Of a DNA stretch of 64,000 bases, positions 45,153-55,559 are shown piece by piece. How positions within the stretch are numbered: the stretch's first letter is position 1; every line of letters starts with the position of its first letter. The DNA is from Rhodovulum euryhalinum (GTDB lineage Bacteria; Pseudomonadota; Alphaproteobacteria; Rhodobacterales; Rhodobacteraceae). The translations under genes were made by a program, and so were the position numbers. Location of the stretch: contig NZ_SLWW01000002.1 in NCBI RefSeq assembly GCF_004342445.1, positions 124,001 through 188,000 of the forward strand. Reading direction: 5' to 3'. The notes under the pieces are model-generated. The model saw nothing but the letters and a program-made list of their open reading frames with translations. It was not told where the DNA came from and searched no databases.

Positions 45153-48090
45153 CACCGCAACGCCCCGCCTGTTCGGCTTGCCGCCCGGGGCGGATTTCCC
45201 CGCGGAATTCCTTGCCGGTCTTGAACGGCGTCTGGACGGCACCCCGCCAGAGGACTGGGCGCGGGTCGAGATCTGGGTCAACACCCAGCGCATGCGGCGC
45301 CGGATGCAGGATCTGCTTCAGGCCGGGCCGCCGCGGCTGTGGCCGCGTATCCGGCTGGTGGCCGAACTTTCCGGGCATCCCGTGCTGGCCGACCTGCCGC
45401 CGCCGCCTTCGCCGCTGCGGCGCCGGCTGGAACTGGCGCGGCTGGTCGGACTGCTGCTTGAAAGAGAGCCCGACCTCGCGCCCCGAAGCGCGATCTACGA
45501 TCTTGCGGACAGCCTTGCGACCCTGATGGACGAGATGCTCGCAGAAGGCGTCGCCCCGCAGGCGCTGGATGATCTCGACATGGGTACTCTGTCCGAGCAC
45601 TGGGCGCGCGCCCGGCGGTTTCTCGGTCTGGTCAGGGATTATCTCGGTCCCGAATTGACCGCGCGCGGAAGCGACGGCGCGCGGCAGCGTCTGGCAGCCG
45701 AGCGATTGGCGGAACGATGGCGCACCGATCCGCCCGACCATCCGGTGATCGTCGCGGGCAGTACCGGCTCGCGCGGGGCGACCGCGCTGTTCATGGCCGC
45801 GGTCGCGCGGCTGCCTCGGGGCGCGGTCGTTCTGCCGGGCTTCGATTTCGACATGCCCGCCGCAACCTGGGCAAGTCTGGACGATGTGCTCGCTGCCGAG
45901 GATCACCCGCAATTCCGCTTTCGCCGCCTGTTCGACAGACTTGGGGCCGAACCCGGCGCGGTGCGGCCCTGGTGTGAAGATTCCCGGCCGCCAGGGCCGG
46001 CGCGGAACCGTCTGGTCTCGCTGGCGCTGCGGCCCGCGCCGGTGACCGACCAGTGGATGGATGAGGGGCCAAACCTCGAAAACCTTGGCGCGGCAACGGC
46101 CGAACTGACCCTGATCGAGGCGCCCTCGCCGCGGGCCGAGGCGCTGGCCATCGCGCTTTGCCTGCGCGAGGCGGCCGAGACGGGCCGGACCGCCGCGCTG
46201 ATCACCCCTGACCGGACACTGACCCGGCAGGTCACCGCCGCGCTCGACCGCTGGGGGATCCTGCCCGACGACAGCGGGGGGCTGCCGCTGCCGCTGTCGC
46301 CGCCGGGCCGGTTCCTGCGGCAGGTGGCGGGGCTGTTCGGGCAGCGCCTGACGGTCGCCAGCCTGCTGGCGCTGTTGAAGCATCCGCTGACGGCGTCGGG
46401 GACCGGACAGCGCGCACATCACCTGTTGTGGACACGCGAACTGGAACTGGAACTCCGGCGCAACGGCCCGGCCTTTCCGGATGGCTCGGCATTTCTGGCC
46501 TGGGCCGGGACAGGGCGCGAGGATGGTCGCCTCGGCTGGGCAAGATGGCTGGCAAGTGCCATGGATGGCCTTGATCAGGCCGGAACAGAGCCTTTAACAA
46601 CCCATGTCGAGCGGCACCTCGCGCTGGCCGAAACCCTTGCCGGGGGGCCGGCGGGCGCGGCCAGTGGCGGGCTTTGGGCAGAGGCAGCAGGCGAGGCCGC
46701 ACTGGCCGCTTGCGCCAACCTGCGTGCCGAGGCCGACGCGGGGGGTCCCATGTCCCCGGCCGACTACGCCGCGCTGTTCGATGCGATCCTGCGCGAGCAC
46801 GAGGTGCGCAGCGCGGTCGAGCCCCATCCCGGCATCATGATCTGGGGCACGCTCGAAGCCCGGGTGCAGGGTGCCGAACGGGTGATCCTTGCCGGGCTCA
46901 ACGAAGGATCGTGGCCCGAAACGCCGCCGCCCGACCCCTGGCTCAACCGGCAGATGCGGGCGGATCTCGGCCTGTTGCTGCCCGAGCGCCGGATCGGCCT
47001 CTCCGCACATGACTTCCAGCAGGCGATTGGCGCGACCGAGGTGGTGCTTAGCCGCGCCGTCCGTGACGCCGAGGCCCAGACGGTTCCGGCACGCTGGCTG
47101 AACCGGCTGACCAACCTGCTGGGCGGGCTCGAGACCAATGATGGCCCCGAGGCATTGAAGGCGATGCGGTCGCGGGGCGGGAACTGGCTGCGCCTTGCGG
47201 TCGCGCTGGACCGGCCCGAGGCCGGCACGCTGCCGGCCCCGCGCCCGTCGCCCCGACCGCCGGTCGATGACCGGCCAAGGCAACTGTCGGTGACCGCGAT
47301 CGAACGGCTGGTCCGCGATCCTTATGCGGTCTACGCTCGCTACATCCTGCATCTGAAACAACTCGATCCGCTGCTTCACCGGGCGGATGCGCCGTTGCGC
47401 GGAACGGTGCTGCACAAGGTGATGGAGCGGTTCCTTGAGGCGCCGCTCGATTCCGACCCGGCGCGTGCAAAGGCGCGGCTGCTGTCGCTGGCCGACGAGG
47501 TTCTGGCCGACGAGGCGCCATGGCCGGCCGCACGAACATTGTGGCGCGCGCGGCTTCAGCGCATCGCGGACCCGTTCTTGCAGGATGAACGTGCGCGGCA
47601 GGCCGAGGCGCACTGCATCGCGTGCGAGCGGCGCGGGGAGGTCACGCTGGATTGCGGCTTCCGGCTGACCGCCGAGGCTGACCGGATCGACCTGCGTCCG
47701 GACGGGCGCCTGGTGCTCTATGACTACAAGACCGGCACACCGCCCAGCGTGAAATCCATGGAGGTGTTCGACAAGCAGTTGCTGCTGGAGGCCTGCATCG
47801 CCGAGCGGGGCGGGTTCGAACGGATCACGGCCGCCCCCGTGGATCACGTCGCCTATCTTGGCCTGGGCAATCCGCCGAAGACCGTGGCGAACCCGCTGGC
47901 CGACGGGCTGGTGAACCGGACCTGGGAAGAGCTTGGCCAGCTCATTGCCCGTTACGGGCAGGACGAACAGGGATACACCGCACGCAGCCGGGTGCAGAAG
48001 CGGACGGACAGAACCGACTATGACCTGTTGTCGCGCCATGGCGAGTGGGACGAAACAGCCAGGCCCGAGCCGCAGGAGGTCGGCCGATGA
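45145..48090 (+). CDS. addB: AddB helicase-nuclease subunit
   Basis: AddB (981 aa) is the second subunit of the AddAB enzyme that processes double-strand ends for recombination. It has a degenerate P-loop VIVAGSTGSRGATALFM, helicase-like modules, and NRLTNLLGGLE. The RecB-type nuclease end carries VERLVRDPYAVYARYIL-like spacing and the active-site YDYKTGTPP. It overlaps murU by 8 bp and addA by 4 bp. No iron-sulfur Cys quartet is obvious at the C-terminus. It is the usual alphaproteobacterial place upstream of addA. Confidence 0.93.
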   Translation: MSDTATPRLFGLPPGADFPAEFLAGLERRLDGTPPEDWARVEIWVNTQRMRRRMQDLLQAGPPRLWPRIRLVAELSGHPVLADLPPPPSPLRRRLELARLVGLLLEREPDLAPRSAIYDLADSLATLMDEMLAEGVAPQALDDLDMGTLSEHWARARRFLGLVRDYLGPELTARGSDGARQRLAAERLAERWRTDPPDHPVIVAGSTGSRGATALFMAAVARLPRGAVVLPGFDFDMPAATWASLDDVLAAEDHPQFRFRRLFDRLGAEPGAVRPWCEDSRPPGPARNRLVSLALRPAPVTDQWMDEGPNLENLGAATAELTLIEAPSPRAEALAIALCLREAAETGRTAALITPDRTLTRQVTAALDRWGILPDDSGGLPLPLSPPGRFLRQVAGLFGQRLTVASLLALLKHPLTASGTGQRAHHLLWTRELELELRRNGPAFPDGSAFLAWAGTGREDGRLGWARWLASAMDGLDQAGTEPLTTHVERHLALAETLAGGPAGAASGGLWAEAAGEAALAACANLRAEADAGGPMSPADYAALFDAILREHEVRSAVEPHPGIMIWGTLEARVQGAERVILAGLNEGSWPETPPPDPWLNRQMRADLGLLLPERRIGLSAHDFQQAIGATEVVLSRAVRDAEAQTVPARWLNRLTNLLGGLETNDGPEALKAMRSRGGNWLRLAVALDRPEAGTLPAPRPSPRPPVDDRPRQLSVTAIERLVRDPYAVYARYILHLKQLDPLLHRADAPLRGTVLHKVMERFLEAPLDSDPARAKARLLSLADEVLADEAPWPAARTLWRARLQRIADPFLQDERARQAEAHCIACERRGEVTLDCGFRLTAEADRIDLRPDGRLVLYDYKTGTPPSVKSMEVFDKQLLLEACIAERGGFERITAAPVDHVAYLGLGNPPKTVANPLADGLVNRTWEELGQLIARYGQDEQGYTARSRVQKRTDRTDYDLLSRHGEWDETARPEPQEVGR

Positions 48091-51000
48091 GGCGCGACGA
48101 CGCGACCGAGCGGCAGGTGCAGGCGGCGGACCCGGCAAACTCCACCTGGCTGTCGGCCAATGCCGGCTCGGGCAAGACACGGGTGCTGACCGACCGCGTG
48201 GCGCGCCTATTGCTGAACCGGGTGCCGCCGCAGCGGATCCTGTGCCTGACCTACACCAAGGCCGCAGCCAGCGAGATGCAGAACCGGCTTTTCGACCGGC
48301 TGGGCGGCTGGGCGATGCTGGGCGATGCCGACCTGCGCGCCGCGCTGCACCAACTGGGGGTCGACGGCCCGATCGAGGCGCCGCTGCTGCGCGAGGCCCG
48401 GCGGCTGTTCGCGCGCGCGATCGAAACGCCGGGCGGGCTCAAGATCCAGACGATCCACTCGTTCTGTGCCTCGCTGTTGCGGCGTTTTCCGCTCGAGGCA
48501 GGGGTATCGCCGCAGTTCACCGAGATGGACGACCGCGCCGCACGGCGGCTGCGCGCCGAGATCCTCGACGAGATCGCCGATGGGCCGGATGCCGGGGAAT
48601 TCGCCGGGCTGGCCCTGTTCCACACCGAGAACGATCTGGACGGGCTGACCGCCGAGATCGCCGGACACCGGGACCACTTCCCCGACCGCCCGGATGCCGC
48701 CCGGATCTGGCGGCGGTTCGGTCTGCCGCCGGGTGTGGACGAGGCGGGGGTCGTTGGCAGCGTTCTCACTGGCGCCGAGGCCGGTCTTTTCGCGACGCTT
48801 CTGCCTGCCCTGCGCGCGGGCAGCGTGATGGACCAGAAGGCAGGGGACCGGCTGGGCCGACTTGACCTGAGCCGGCCAGGCCTGGGCCTGCTGGCAGATC
48901 TGGAGAACGTGCTGCTGACCGGCGCCTCGGCCAAGCAGCCGTTTTCGGCCAAGACCGGGTCTTTTCCGACCAAGGCGACGCAAGCCGCGCTGGGCCCGGC
49001 GCTGCATGGGGTGAACGCGCTGATGGGGCGGGTCGAGGCCGGGCGGGCGCTGCGCCTCGGGCTGGCGGCGGCGGAACGCACGCTGGCGCTGCACCGGTTC
49101 GCAGCCGTGTTCCTGCCGCGTTATGCCCAGCGCAAGCAGGCCCATGGCTGGCTCGATTTTGACGACCTGATCCTGAAGGCCCGTGCGCTGCTGACCGATC
49201 CGGGCGTCGCCCAATGGGTGTTGTTCCGTCTGGATGGCGGACTGGACCACATCCTGGTGGACGAGGCCCAGGACACCAGCCCGGCGCAATGGGAGGTGAT
49301 CGAGCGGCTTGCCCAGGAGTTCACCGCGGGCGAAGGGGCGCGCCACGGGGTGGAGCGGACAATCTTCGTCGTCGGCGACAAGAAGCAGTCGATCTATTCC
49401 TTCCAGGGGGCCGACCCCGGTGGGTTCGACCGGATGAAAGAGGTGTTCGACGACCGGCTGCGGGGGATCGGCAAGCCGCTGTTGACCCTGCCGCTTGAAC
49501 ATTCCTTCCGGTCATCCCCCGCGATCCTCGGGCTGGTCGATCTGGTCTTGCGCGAGGGCGGCCCGCAGACCGAGATGCAGCACCGTGCGTTTCACACCGA
49601 CCTGCCGGGGCGTGTCGACCTGTGGCCGGTGGTCGAGGACAGCGAGGCGCCCGACACCGGCCACTGGGCCGACCCGGTCGATACCTTGCCGGAAGATCAC
49701 CATTCCGTCCGGCTGGCCCGGCGCGTGGCGGCATCGATCCGGGCGATGATCGACGATGGCGACAGCATCGCCGTCAAGCAGCGCGACGGAACGTTCACCC
49801 GCCGCCAGGTGCGCGAGGGCGATGTCCTGATCCTGGTGCAGCGCCGGTCGGACCTGTTCCACGAGATCATCCGGGCCTGCAAGGCGCAGGGGCTGGAGGT
49901 CGCTGGTGCGGACCGGCTCAAGATCGGGGGCGAACTGGCGGTACGGGATCTGACTGCGCTGTTGTCCTTTCTTGCGCTGCCGGAGGATGACCTGTCGCTG
50001 GCCTGCGCGCTGCGCTCTCCGCTGTTCGGATGGGACGAGGCGGCGCTCTACCGGCTGGCGGCCCATCGCGGCCGCGCCTATCTGTGGGAAGCGCTGCGCA
50101 ACGCGGATTGGGCCGAAGCAGAGACCAAAGCCACGCTTGCGGCCCTGCGCGACGAGGCGGATTTCCTGCGGCCCTACGACCTGCTGGAACGCATCCTCAC
50201 GCGCCATGACGGCCGCCGCCGCCTTGTTGCCCGTCTGGGCGACGAGGCCGAGGACGGGATCGACGCGCTGCTTTCCCAGGCGCTGGCCTACGAGCGGATG
50301 GAGGTGCCATCGCTCACCGGTTTCCTCGGCTGGCTGGAAAGCGACGAGGTCGAGATCAAGCGCCAGCTCGACGCGGGCGGCAACCGGCTGCGGGTGATGA
50401 CGGTGCATGGCGCCAAGGGGCTGGAGGCCCCCATCGTGATCCTGCCCGACACGGCGGCCCGCCCGGTGCGCATCCGCGATCATCTTTACCCGATGCCCGA
50501 TGGTGGACCGGTCTGGAAGACACCCGCCGAGGACCGGCCGCCGGCATTGGCCGAGGCGCACGAGGCGCGGGCACGGCGCGAGGAGGAGGAGCGCGCGCGC
50601 CTGCTTTACGTCGCGATGACCCGGGCCGAACAATGGCTGATCGTCGCGGCGGCTGGCAGTCTCGCGGCCGATGGCAGCGACTGGTACAGCCGGATCGCCG
50701 CCGGGATGGGCCGGATCGGTGCCGTTCCGCACGGTTTCGGCTTTGGCCAGGGGTTGCGCCACGAACTCGGCGACTGGAGCGGCATGCCGGAAGCGGAGCC
50801 CGTTCCGTCCGAGCCCGCGGACCCGCCCTTGCCGGGCTGGGCCCGGCGCGAGGCCGCCCGCCCTGCGCGTCCGCCGCAGCCGCTGTCCCCGTCGGATCTG
50901 GGCGGGGCAAAGGTGCTGCCGGGCGAATCCGACGGGCATGAGGCCGAGATCGCCAAGGCGCGCGGCACGTGGATGCACCTGCTGCTGGAACACCTGCCCG

Positions 51001-51458
51001 GCGCCGCCCCGGAGGACCGCGCGGCGCTGGCAAGGGCGCTTCTGTTGCGCACAGTTCCGCCAGCCCCCGCCGCGGACATCGACCAGCTTTGCATCGAGGT
51101 CGAAAGACTTCTGGCCGATCCGCAGCTTGCCCATGTCTTTGCGCCCGAGACGCTGGCCGAGGCCGGGTTCGGCGTTGATCTGGAGGGCCGCCCGCTGCGC
51201 GGAACGATCGACCGGCTGATCATTGCGCCCGATCACGTTTGCGCGGTCGATTTCAAGACCAACGCGCTGGTACCCGGCCGGCCCGAGGACGTGCCCGAAG
51301 GCCTGCTGCGCCAGATGGGCGCCTATGCACATGCCCTGACGGCGATTTATCAGGGGAAAACGATCAGGACCGCGATCCTGTGGACGCGCACCGGCCGGCT
51401 GATGGACATCCCCGCCCCCTTGCGCGAAGCGGCGCTTGCCCGCGTGGGGCTGCCTTGA
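48087..51458 (+). CDS. addA: AddA helicase-nuclease subunit
   Basis: AddA (1123 aa) is the UvrD-type helicase and RecB-type nuclease of the AddAB complex. Walker A is in [16 protein letters not shown], and motif Ia follows as [14 protein letters not shown]. Then come [44 protein letters not shown] and [13 protein letters not shown]. The nuclease end has ICAVDFKT-type residues around [19 protein letters not shown]. Everything needed for end processing is intact. The ATG at 48087 overlaps the addB stop; trxA follows after 59 bp. Confidence 0.95.
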   Translation: MRRDDATERQVQAADPANSTWLSANAGSGKTRVLTDRVARLLLNRVPPQRILCLTYTKAAASEMQNRLFDRLGGWAMLGDADLRAALHQLGVDGPIEAPLLREARRLFARAIETPGGLKIQTIHSFCASLLRRFPLEAGVSPQFTEMDDRAARRLRAEILDEIADGPDAGEFAGLALFHTENDLDGLTAEIAGHRDHFPDRPDAARIWRRFGLPPGVDEAGVVGSVLTGAEAGLFATLLPALRAGSVMDQKAGDRLGRLDLSRPGLGLLADLENVLLTGASAKQPFSAKTGSFPTKATQAALGPALHGVNALMGRVEAGRALRLGLAAAERTLALHRFAAVFLPRYAQRKQAHGWLDFDDLILKARALLTDPGVAQWVLFRLDGGLDHILVDEAQDTSPAQWEVIERLAQEFTAGEGARHGVERTIFVVGDKKQSIYSFQGADPGGFDRMKEVFDDRLRGIGKPLLTLPLEHSFRSSPAILGLVDLVLREGGPQTEMQHRAFHTDLPGRVDLWPVVEDSEAPDTGHWADPVDTLPEDHHSVRLARRVAASIRAMIDDGDSIAVKQRDGTFTRRQVREGDVLILVQRRSDLFHEIIRACKAQGLEVAGADRLKIGGELAVRDLTALLSFLALPEDDLSLACALRSPLFGWDEAALYRLAAHRGRAYLWEALRNADWAEAETKATLAALRDEADFLRPYDLLERILTRHDGRRRLVARLGDEAEDGIDALLSQALAYERMEVPSLTGFLGWLESDEVEIKRQLDAGGNRLRVMTVHGAKGLEAPIVILPDTAARPVRIRDHLYPMPDGGPVWKTPAEDRPPALAEAHEARARREEEERARLLYVAMTRAEQWLIVAAAGSLAADGSDWYSRIAAGMGRIGAVPHGFGFGQGLRHELGDWSGMPEAEPVPSEPADPPLPGWARREAARPARPPQPLSPSDLGGAKVLPGESDGHEAEIAKARGTWMHLLLEHLPGAAPEDRAALARALLLRTVPPAPAADIDQLCIEVERLLADPQLAHVFAPETLAEAGFGVDLEGRPLRGTIDRLIIAPDHVCAVDFKTNALVPGRPEDVPEGLLRQMGAYAHALTAIYQGKTIRTAILWTRTGRLMDIPAPLREAALARVGLP

Positions 51459-51517
51459 CGGCCCAGCACCCGCTTCTTACTGTCCGGCAACGATCGCAGG
51501 TTCCAAGGAGAGACCCG

Positions 51518-51838
51518 ATGCCGACCCATGCTGTCACCGACGATACCTTCGACGCAGAGGTACGCAATTCCGACATTCCCGTCGTGGTGGATTTCTGGGC
51601 CGAATGGTGCGGGCCCTGCAAGCAGATCGGCCCCGCGTTGGAGGAACTGGCGGAAGAGTTCGAGGGCAAGGTCAAGATCGTCAAGGTCAATGTCGACGAC
51701 AACCCGAACACCCCGGCCCAGATGGGCGTGCGCGGCATCCCCGCGCTGTTCCTGTTCAAGGACGGGCAAGTGGTCTCGAACAAGGTCGGCGCCGCGCCCA
51801 AGGCCTCGCTCAAGGGCTGGATCGAAGAGTCGGTCTGA
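51518..51838 (+). CDS. trxA: Thioredoxin TrxA
   Basis: TrxA (106 aa) is the main cytoplasmic disulfide reductase. The active site is [17 protein letters not shown] with the cis-Pro loop [20 protein letters not shown] precedes the ATG at 51518 with 5-6 bp spacing. An upstream in-frame extension overlaps addA and is not coding. A clear terminator follows at 51862-51890. Confidence 0.97.
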   Translation: MPTHAVTDDTFDAEVRNSDIPVVVDFWAEWCGPCKQIGPALEELAEEFEGKVKIVKVNVDDNPNTPAQMGVRGIPALFLFKDGQVVSNKVGAAPKASLKGWIEESV

Positions 51839-51861
51839 ACGACACCGCGGCGGGATGAGAC

Positions 51862-51890
51862 AAAGGGGCGCTGCGGCGCCCCTTTCTGTT
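51862..51890 (+). terminator. Rho-independent terminator after trxA
   Basis: AAAGGGGCGC and GCGCCCCTTT make a 10-bp perfect stem with a TGCG loop, followed by CTGTT. It lies 23 bp after the trxA stop and before the hslV promoter. Confidence 0.85.
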
Positions 51891-51896
51891 GCGCGC

Positions 51897-51924
51897 CTTG
51901 TGGGGCAGCATCGGGCGCATATAT
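51897..51924 (+). promoter_or_regulatory. Sigma-32-like heat-shock promoter of hslVU
   Basis: CTTG (51897-51900), 17 bp, then CATATAT (51918-51924). This is one mismatch from the alphaproteobacterial RpoH consensus CTTG-N17/18-CYTATNT. It lies 29 bp before the hslV ATG at 51954 and directly after the trxA terminator. hslVU is heat-induced in many bacteria, which fits. Confidence 0.6.
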
Positions 51925-51953
51925 GCGCCGAAGCGCAAGGCACGGAGGGCGCC

Positions 51954-52514
51954 ATGGCACGAGACGAGTTTCCCGGCTGGCACGGCACGACCATCATTGG
52001 CGTCAAGCGCGGCGGGCAGGTGGTGATCGCGGGCGACGGGCAGGTCAGCCTGGGCCAGACGGTCATCAAGGGCACCGCGCGCAAGGTGCGCAGGCTGTCC
52101 CCCGGCGGCTATGACGTCGTGGCGGGCTTTGCCGGGTCCACCGCGGATGCCTTTACCCTGCTGGAACGGCTGGAAACCAAGCTGGAAGCGACGCCGGGCC
52201 AGTTGCAGCGCGCGGCGGTGGAACTGGCCAAGGACTGGCGCACCGACAAGTACCTGCAAAAGCTGGAAGCCATGCTGATCGTCAGCGACGGCGCCGAGCT
52301 GTACGTCATCACCGGGGCGGGTGACGTGCTGGCGCCCGAACATGACGTGGCCGCCATCGGGTCGGGGGGCAACTATGCGCTCGCCGCCGCCCGCGGGCTG
52401 ATCGAGAACACCGAGCTTTCGGCCGAAGAGGTCGCCCGCAAGGCGATGGCGATCGCGGCCGATATCTGCGTCTACACGAACGGCAACCTGACGGTGGAGA
52501 CGATTTCGAAATGA
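51954..52514 (+). CDS. hslV: ATP-dependent protease peptidase subunit HslV (ClpQ)
   Basis: HslV (186 aa) is the threonine peptidase of HslVU. The catalytic Thr is in [15 protein letters not shown]; by alignment with E. coli (MTTI) it is the first Thr of GTTI (Thr12), so about 11 residues would be removed. [20 protein letters not shown] follows, as does [19 protein letters not shown] precedes the ATG. It overlaps hslU by 4 bp. Confidence 0.96.
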   Translation: MARDEFPGWHGTTIIGVKRGGQVVIAGDGQVSLGQTVIKGTARKVRRLSPGGYDVVAGFAGSTADAFTLLERLETKLEATPGQLQRAAVELAKDWRTDKYLQKLEAMLIVSDGAELYVITGAGDVLAPEHDVAAIGSGGNYALAAARGLIENTELSAEEVARKAMAIAADICVYTNGNLTVETISK

Positions 52515-53821
52515 CCGACCTGACCCCCCGCGAGATCGTCTCGGAACTGGATCGCTTCATCATCGGCCAGAAGGACGCCAAGCGCGCTGTCGCCGTTGCC
52601 CTGCGCAACCGCTGGCGGCGTAAGCAGTTGGGCGACGACCTGCGCGAAGAGGTCTATCCCAAGAACATCCTGATGATCGGCCCCACCGGCGTCGGCAAGA
52701 CCGAGATTTCACGGCGACTCGCACGTCTGGCCCGGGCGCCCTTCATCAAGGTCGAGGCGACCAAGTTCACCGAGGTCGGCTATGTCGGGCGCGACGTGGA
52801 ACAGATCGTGCGCGATCTTGTGGACACAGCCATCGCCCAGACCCGCGACTACATGCGCGAAGAGGTCAAGGCCGCCGCGCACCAGGCCGCCGAGGACCGG
52901 GTGATCGCCGCCATCGCCGGAACCGAAGCCCGCGAGCAGACGCGCGAGATGTTCCGCGGCAAGCTCAAGCGCGGCGAGCTTGACCAGACCATTATCGAGC
53001 TGGAACTGGCCGACACCTCGAACCCGCTGCCGATGATGGAGATCCCGGGCATGCCGCCGGGGCAGGGCGCCGGCATGATGTCGCTGGGCGATCTCTTCGG
53101 CAAGGCGTTCGGCGGACGGCGCGTCAAGCGCAAGATGACCGTACGCGACAGCTACGAGATCCTGATCTCGGAAGAGGCCGACAAGCTTCTGGACGACGAA
53201 ACGGTGACGCGCACCGCGCTTGAGGCCGTGCAGGAAAACGGCATCGTCTTTCTCGACGAGATCGACAAGGTCTGCGCCCGCAGCGACGCGCGCGGCGCCG
53301 ATGTCAGCCGCGAGGGCGTGCAACGCGACCTGCTGCCGCTGATCGAGGGCACGACCGTCTCAACGAAATACGGCCCGGTGAAGACCGACCACATCCTGTT
53401 CATCGCCTCGGGCGCGTTCCACATCGCCAAACCCTCGGACCTGCTGCCCGAATTACAGGGCCGCCTGCCAATCCGCGTGGAACTGCGCGCCCTGACCGAG
53501 GCGGATTTCGTCCGCATCCTGACCGAGACCGACAACGCGCTGACCCGGCAATACGCGGCGCTGATGGAAACCGAGAAGGTCAATGTCACCTTCACCGAGG
53601 ACGGCATCGCCGCGCTGGCCCGGATCGCCGCCGAGGTCAACGAGAGCATCGAGAATATCGGCGCGCGGCGGCTTTACACGGTGATGGAGCGGGTTTTCGA
53701 GGAACTCAGCTTTACCGCGCCCGACCGCGGCGGCGAGGCGGTTGAAGTGAACGCCGATTTCGTCGAGAAGAACCTTGGGGAACTGACGCGGTCCGCCGAC
53801 GTGACCCGCTATATCCTCTAG
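52511..53821 (+). CDS. hslU: HslU unfoldase (ClpY)
   Basis: HslU (436 aa) is the AAA+ unfoldase that feeds substrates to HslV. The start is [20 protein letters not shown]. Walker A is [18 protein letters not shown], Walker B is [14 protein letters not shown], and sensor 2 is in [17 protein letters not shown]. The I domain lies between (EARA-type helical insertion, ending [16 protein letters not shown]). Length is normal and the ATG overlaps the hslV stop. The alpha/beta-hydrolase lipoprotein gene follows 21 bp later. Confidence 0.97.
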   Translation: MTDLTPREIVSELDRFIIGQKDAKRAVAVALRNRWRRKQLGDDLREEVYPKNILMIGPTGVGKTEISRRLARLARAPFIKVEATKFTEVGYVGRDVEQIVRDLVDTAIAQTRDYMREEVKAAAHQAAEDRVIAAIAGTEAREQTREMFRGKLKRGELDQTIIELELADTSNPLPMMEIPGMPPGQGAGMMSLGDLFGKAFGGRRVKRKMTVRDSYEILISEEADKLLDDETVTRTALEAVQENGIVFLDEIDKVCARSDARGADVSREGVQRDLLPLIEGTTVSTKYGPVKTDHILFIASGAFHIAKPSDLLPELQGRLPIRVELRALTEADFVRILTETDNALTRQYAALMETEKVNVTFTEDGIAALARIAAEVNESIENIGARRLYTVMERVFEELSFTAPDRGGEAVEVNADFVEKNLGELTRSADVTRYIL

Positions 53822-53842
53822 GGTTGCCGGCGGGGGCTGCGC

Positions 53843-54946
53843 GTGCTCCGACAGATCGTGTTCCTAGTCTGCCTTTGCACGCTGGTGGGCTGCGCGCCGC
53901 GGGGCGTGTTGAATATGGTGCCGACCGCTGGCCCCGATGCAGTCGAGCACACGATCTTCGTGGGAACGACGCGCGAGCCCGAACCCGGCGCGCGGTTCTC
54001 GAATACCCGGACCGAGACTCTCAGCTTCGGCGAATACGTGGTGGCGGTCCCGCCTGACCGCGGCCCGGGGGAAATCGCCTATCCCCGCAGCCTGCCGGAT
54101 CCGGCACGCGATTTCGTCACCACATCGGCCCGGTCTTTCGAACGCGCGCCGGATTTCACCGCGGCGCTCGCGCGCGAGCTGGCCACCCGGCCCCGCGGCA
54201 GGCGCGCGGCGATCGTCTTCGTTCATGGTTTCAACACGAACTTTGCCGAGGGCCTTTACCGATCCGCGCAACTTGCCCACGATTTCGGGATCGAAGGTGT
54301 GACACTGCACTATTCCTGGCCCAGTGCTGCCAGCCCCCTGGGCTATGCGCATGATCGCGACAGCTCGCTGTTCGCCCGCACCGGCTTCGACCGGTTCCTC
54401 GATGCGGTGATCGCGTCAAATCCCGACGAACTGTTGATCCTGGCCCATTCGATGGGCGCATTGCTGACCATGGAAACCTTGCGCCAGATGGCACTTGCCA
54501 CGCCGGGCCGTGTCGGGCGCGAGGTCGACGGCCTGGTCCTGCTGTCACCGGATATCGACGTGGACGTGTTCCGCGCGCAGGTGCACGATATCGGGCACAT
54601 GCCGGAAAGCGTCGTTGTCTTCACCTCGCAGCGCGACCGGGCGCTGCTGTTGTCGGCGCGGCTGTCCGGTCAGCGCGACCGGCTGGGCAATATCGAAAGC
54701 GTCGAGGAGGTTGCCGATCTCAAGATCACGGTTCTGGACGTGACCGGGTTCTCGCGTGGCCTCGGACATTTCACCGCCGGAAGCTCGCCCGACCTGATCC
54801 GCCTGCTCAGGAACGTGGACAATCTTCAGCGGTCGTTGAACACCGGTGCGCCGGGTCGGCCGGGTCTGCTGCCAGGCACGGCCATCACCGTGCAGAACGC
54901 CACCGCGGTGATTCTTTCGCCGCTGACGGCCCTGGCGGCGCAATAG
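53843..54946 (+). CDS. Lipoprotein alpha/beta hydrolase (DUF900 type)
   Basis: The 367-residue protein begins at a GTG. A lipoprotein signal is followed by LVGC with Cys17. The hydrolase fold carries VFVHGFNTNFAEGLYRSAQ (oxyanion region), the nucleophile elbow ILAHSMGALLTME, and a catalytic His near GFSRGLGHFTAG. DUF900 proteins are outer-membrane or periplasmic esterase-like enzymes of unknown substrate. It follows hslU by 21 bp, perhaps read through. It converges with smr. Confidence 0.85.
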   Translation: MLRQIVFLVCLCTLVGCAPRGVLNMVPTAGPDAVEHTIFVGTTREPEPGARFSNTRTETLSFGEYVVAVPPDRGPGEIAYPRSLPDPARDFVTTSARSFERAPDFTAALARELATRPRGRRAAIVFVHGFNTNFAEGLYRSAQLAHDFGIEGVTLHYSWPSAASPLGYAHDRDSSLFARTGFDRFLDAVIASNPDELLILAHSMGALLTMETLRQMALATPGRVGREVDGLVLLSPDIDVDVFRAQVHDIGHMPESVVVFTSQRDRALLLSARLSGQRDRLGNIESVEEVADLKITVLDVTGFSRGLGHFTAGSSPDLIRLLRNVDNLQRSLNTGAPGRPGLLPGTAITVQNATAVILSPLTALAAQ

Positions 54947-54964
54947 CGCAGGAAGACGCCGGCC

Positions 54965-55555
54965 CTACCGCGCGCGGCGAAGGTAAACATAAAAGGCACC
55001 CTCTCCGCCGTGGCGGCGATGGGCCTCGGCGACCTGCAGCACGGCCGCGGAAAGCGGTGGCTGGTGCAGCCAATGGGGAACCTGCCGCTTCAGCACACCG
55101 CGCCGTTCGGGGATCGGGCCATCGCCATCGGGCCCCAGCCCCTTGCCGGTGATGACAAGGACAAGCCGCCGGCCCTCGGCCTGTGCCCGCAGGATGAATC
55201 CGTTCAGTGCCGGATGCGCCTGCGCCAAGGTCATGCCATGCAGGTCGATCCGTGCCTCGGGCGACAGCTTGCCCCCCCTGAGCCGGGCGAAAGCCTTTCG
55301 ATCCATCCGGATCGGTGCACCGTCCGCGGCTTCGATGGCGATCCCGGCGGTGGTGCGGCTCTGCCCGGCGCGGGATCCGATGCTGAACGGGGCGATGGGG
55401 TCGCTCGCGCGCGGCGGCGTCTGCGGGGCAGCGTCGGACGCGGGGTCCGGCCCGGTCCCCGCCGGCCGGCCGGACAAGGGCCGCGTGCGTCGGGCGACCT
55501 GCTCCCAGAGAGCACGGTCCTCGCGGCTCAGATGACCGGGGCGGCGGCGCGGCAA
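54965..55555 (-). CDS. Smr-domain protein (MutS2-type DNA/RNA endonuclease-like)
   Basis: This 196-residue protein has an N-terminal Arg/Pro linker with SREDRALWEQVARRTRPLSG and a C-terminal Smr domain. The domain has IDLHGMTLAQAHPALNGFIL, LVLVITGKGLGPDGDGP, and the final GGEGAFYVYLRR. Smr domains nick DNA or cleave RNA on stalled ribosomes; here the target is unknown. I place the start at a TTG (55555) just after the mltA stop, with GGAGGG 9 bp upstream. An ATG further upstream would overlap mltA heavily. The start is uncertain. Confidence 0.85.
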   Translation of the reverse strand: MPRRRPGHLSREDRALWEQVARRTRPLSGRPAGTGPDPASDAAPQTPPRASDPIAPFSIGSRAGQSRTTAGIAIEAADGAPIRMDRKAFARLRGGKLSPEARIDLHGMTLAQAHPALNGFILRAQAEGRRLVLVITGKGLGPDGDGPIPERRGVLKRQVPHWLHQPPLSAAVLQVAEAHRRHGGEGAFYVYLRRAR

Positions 55556-55559
55556 AAGG

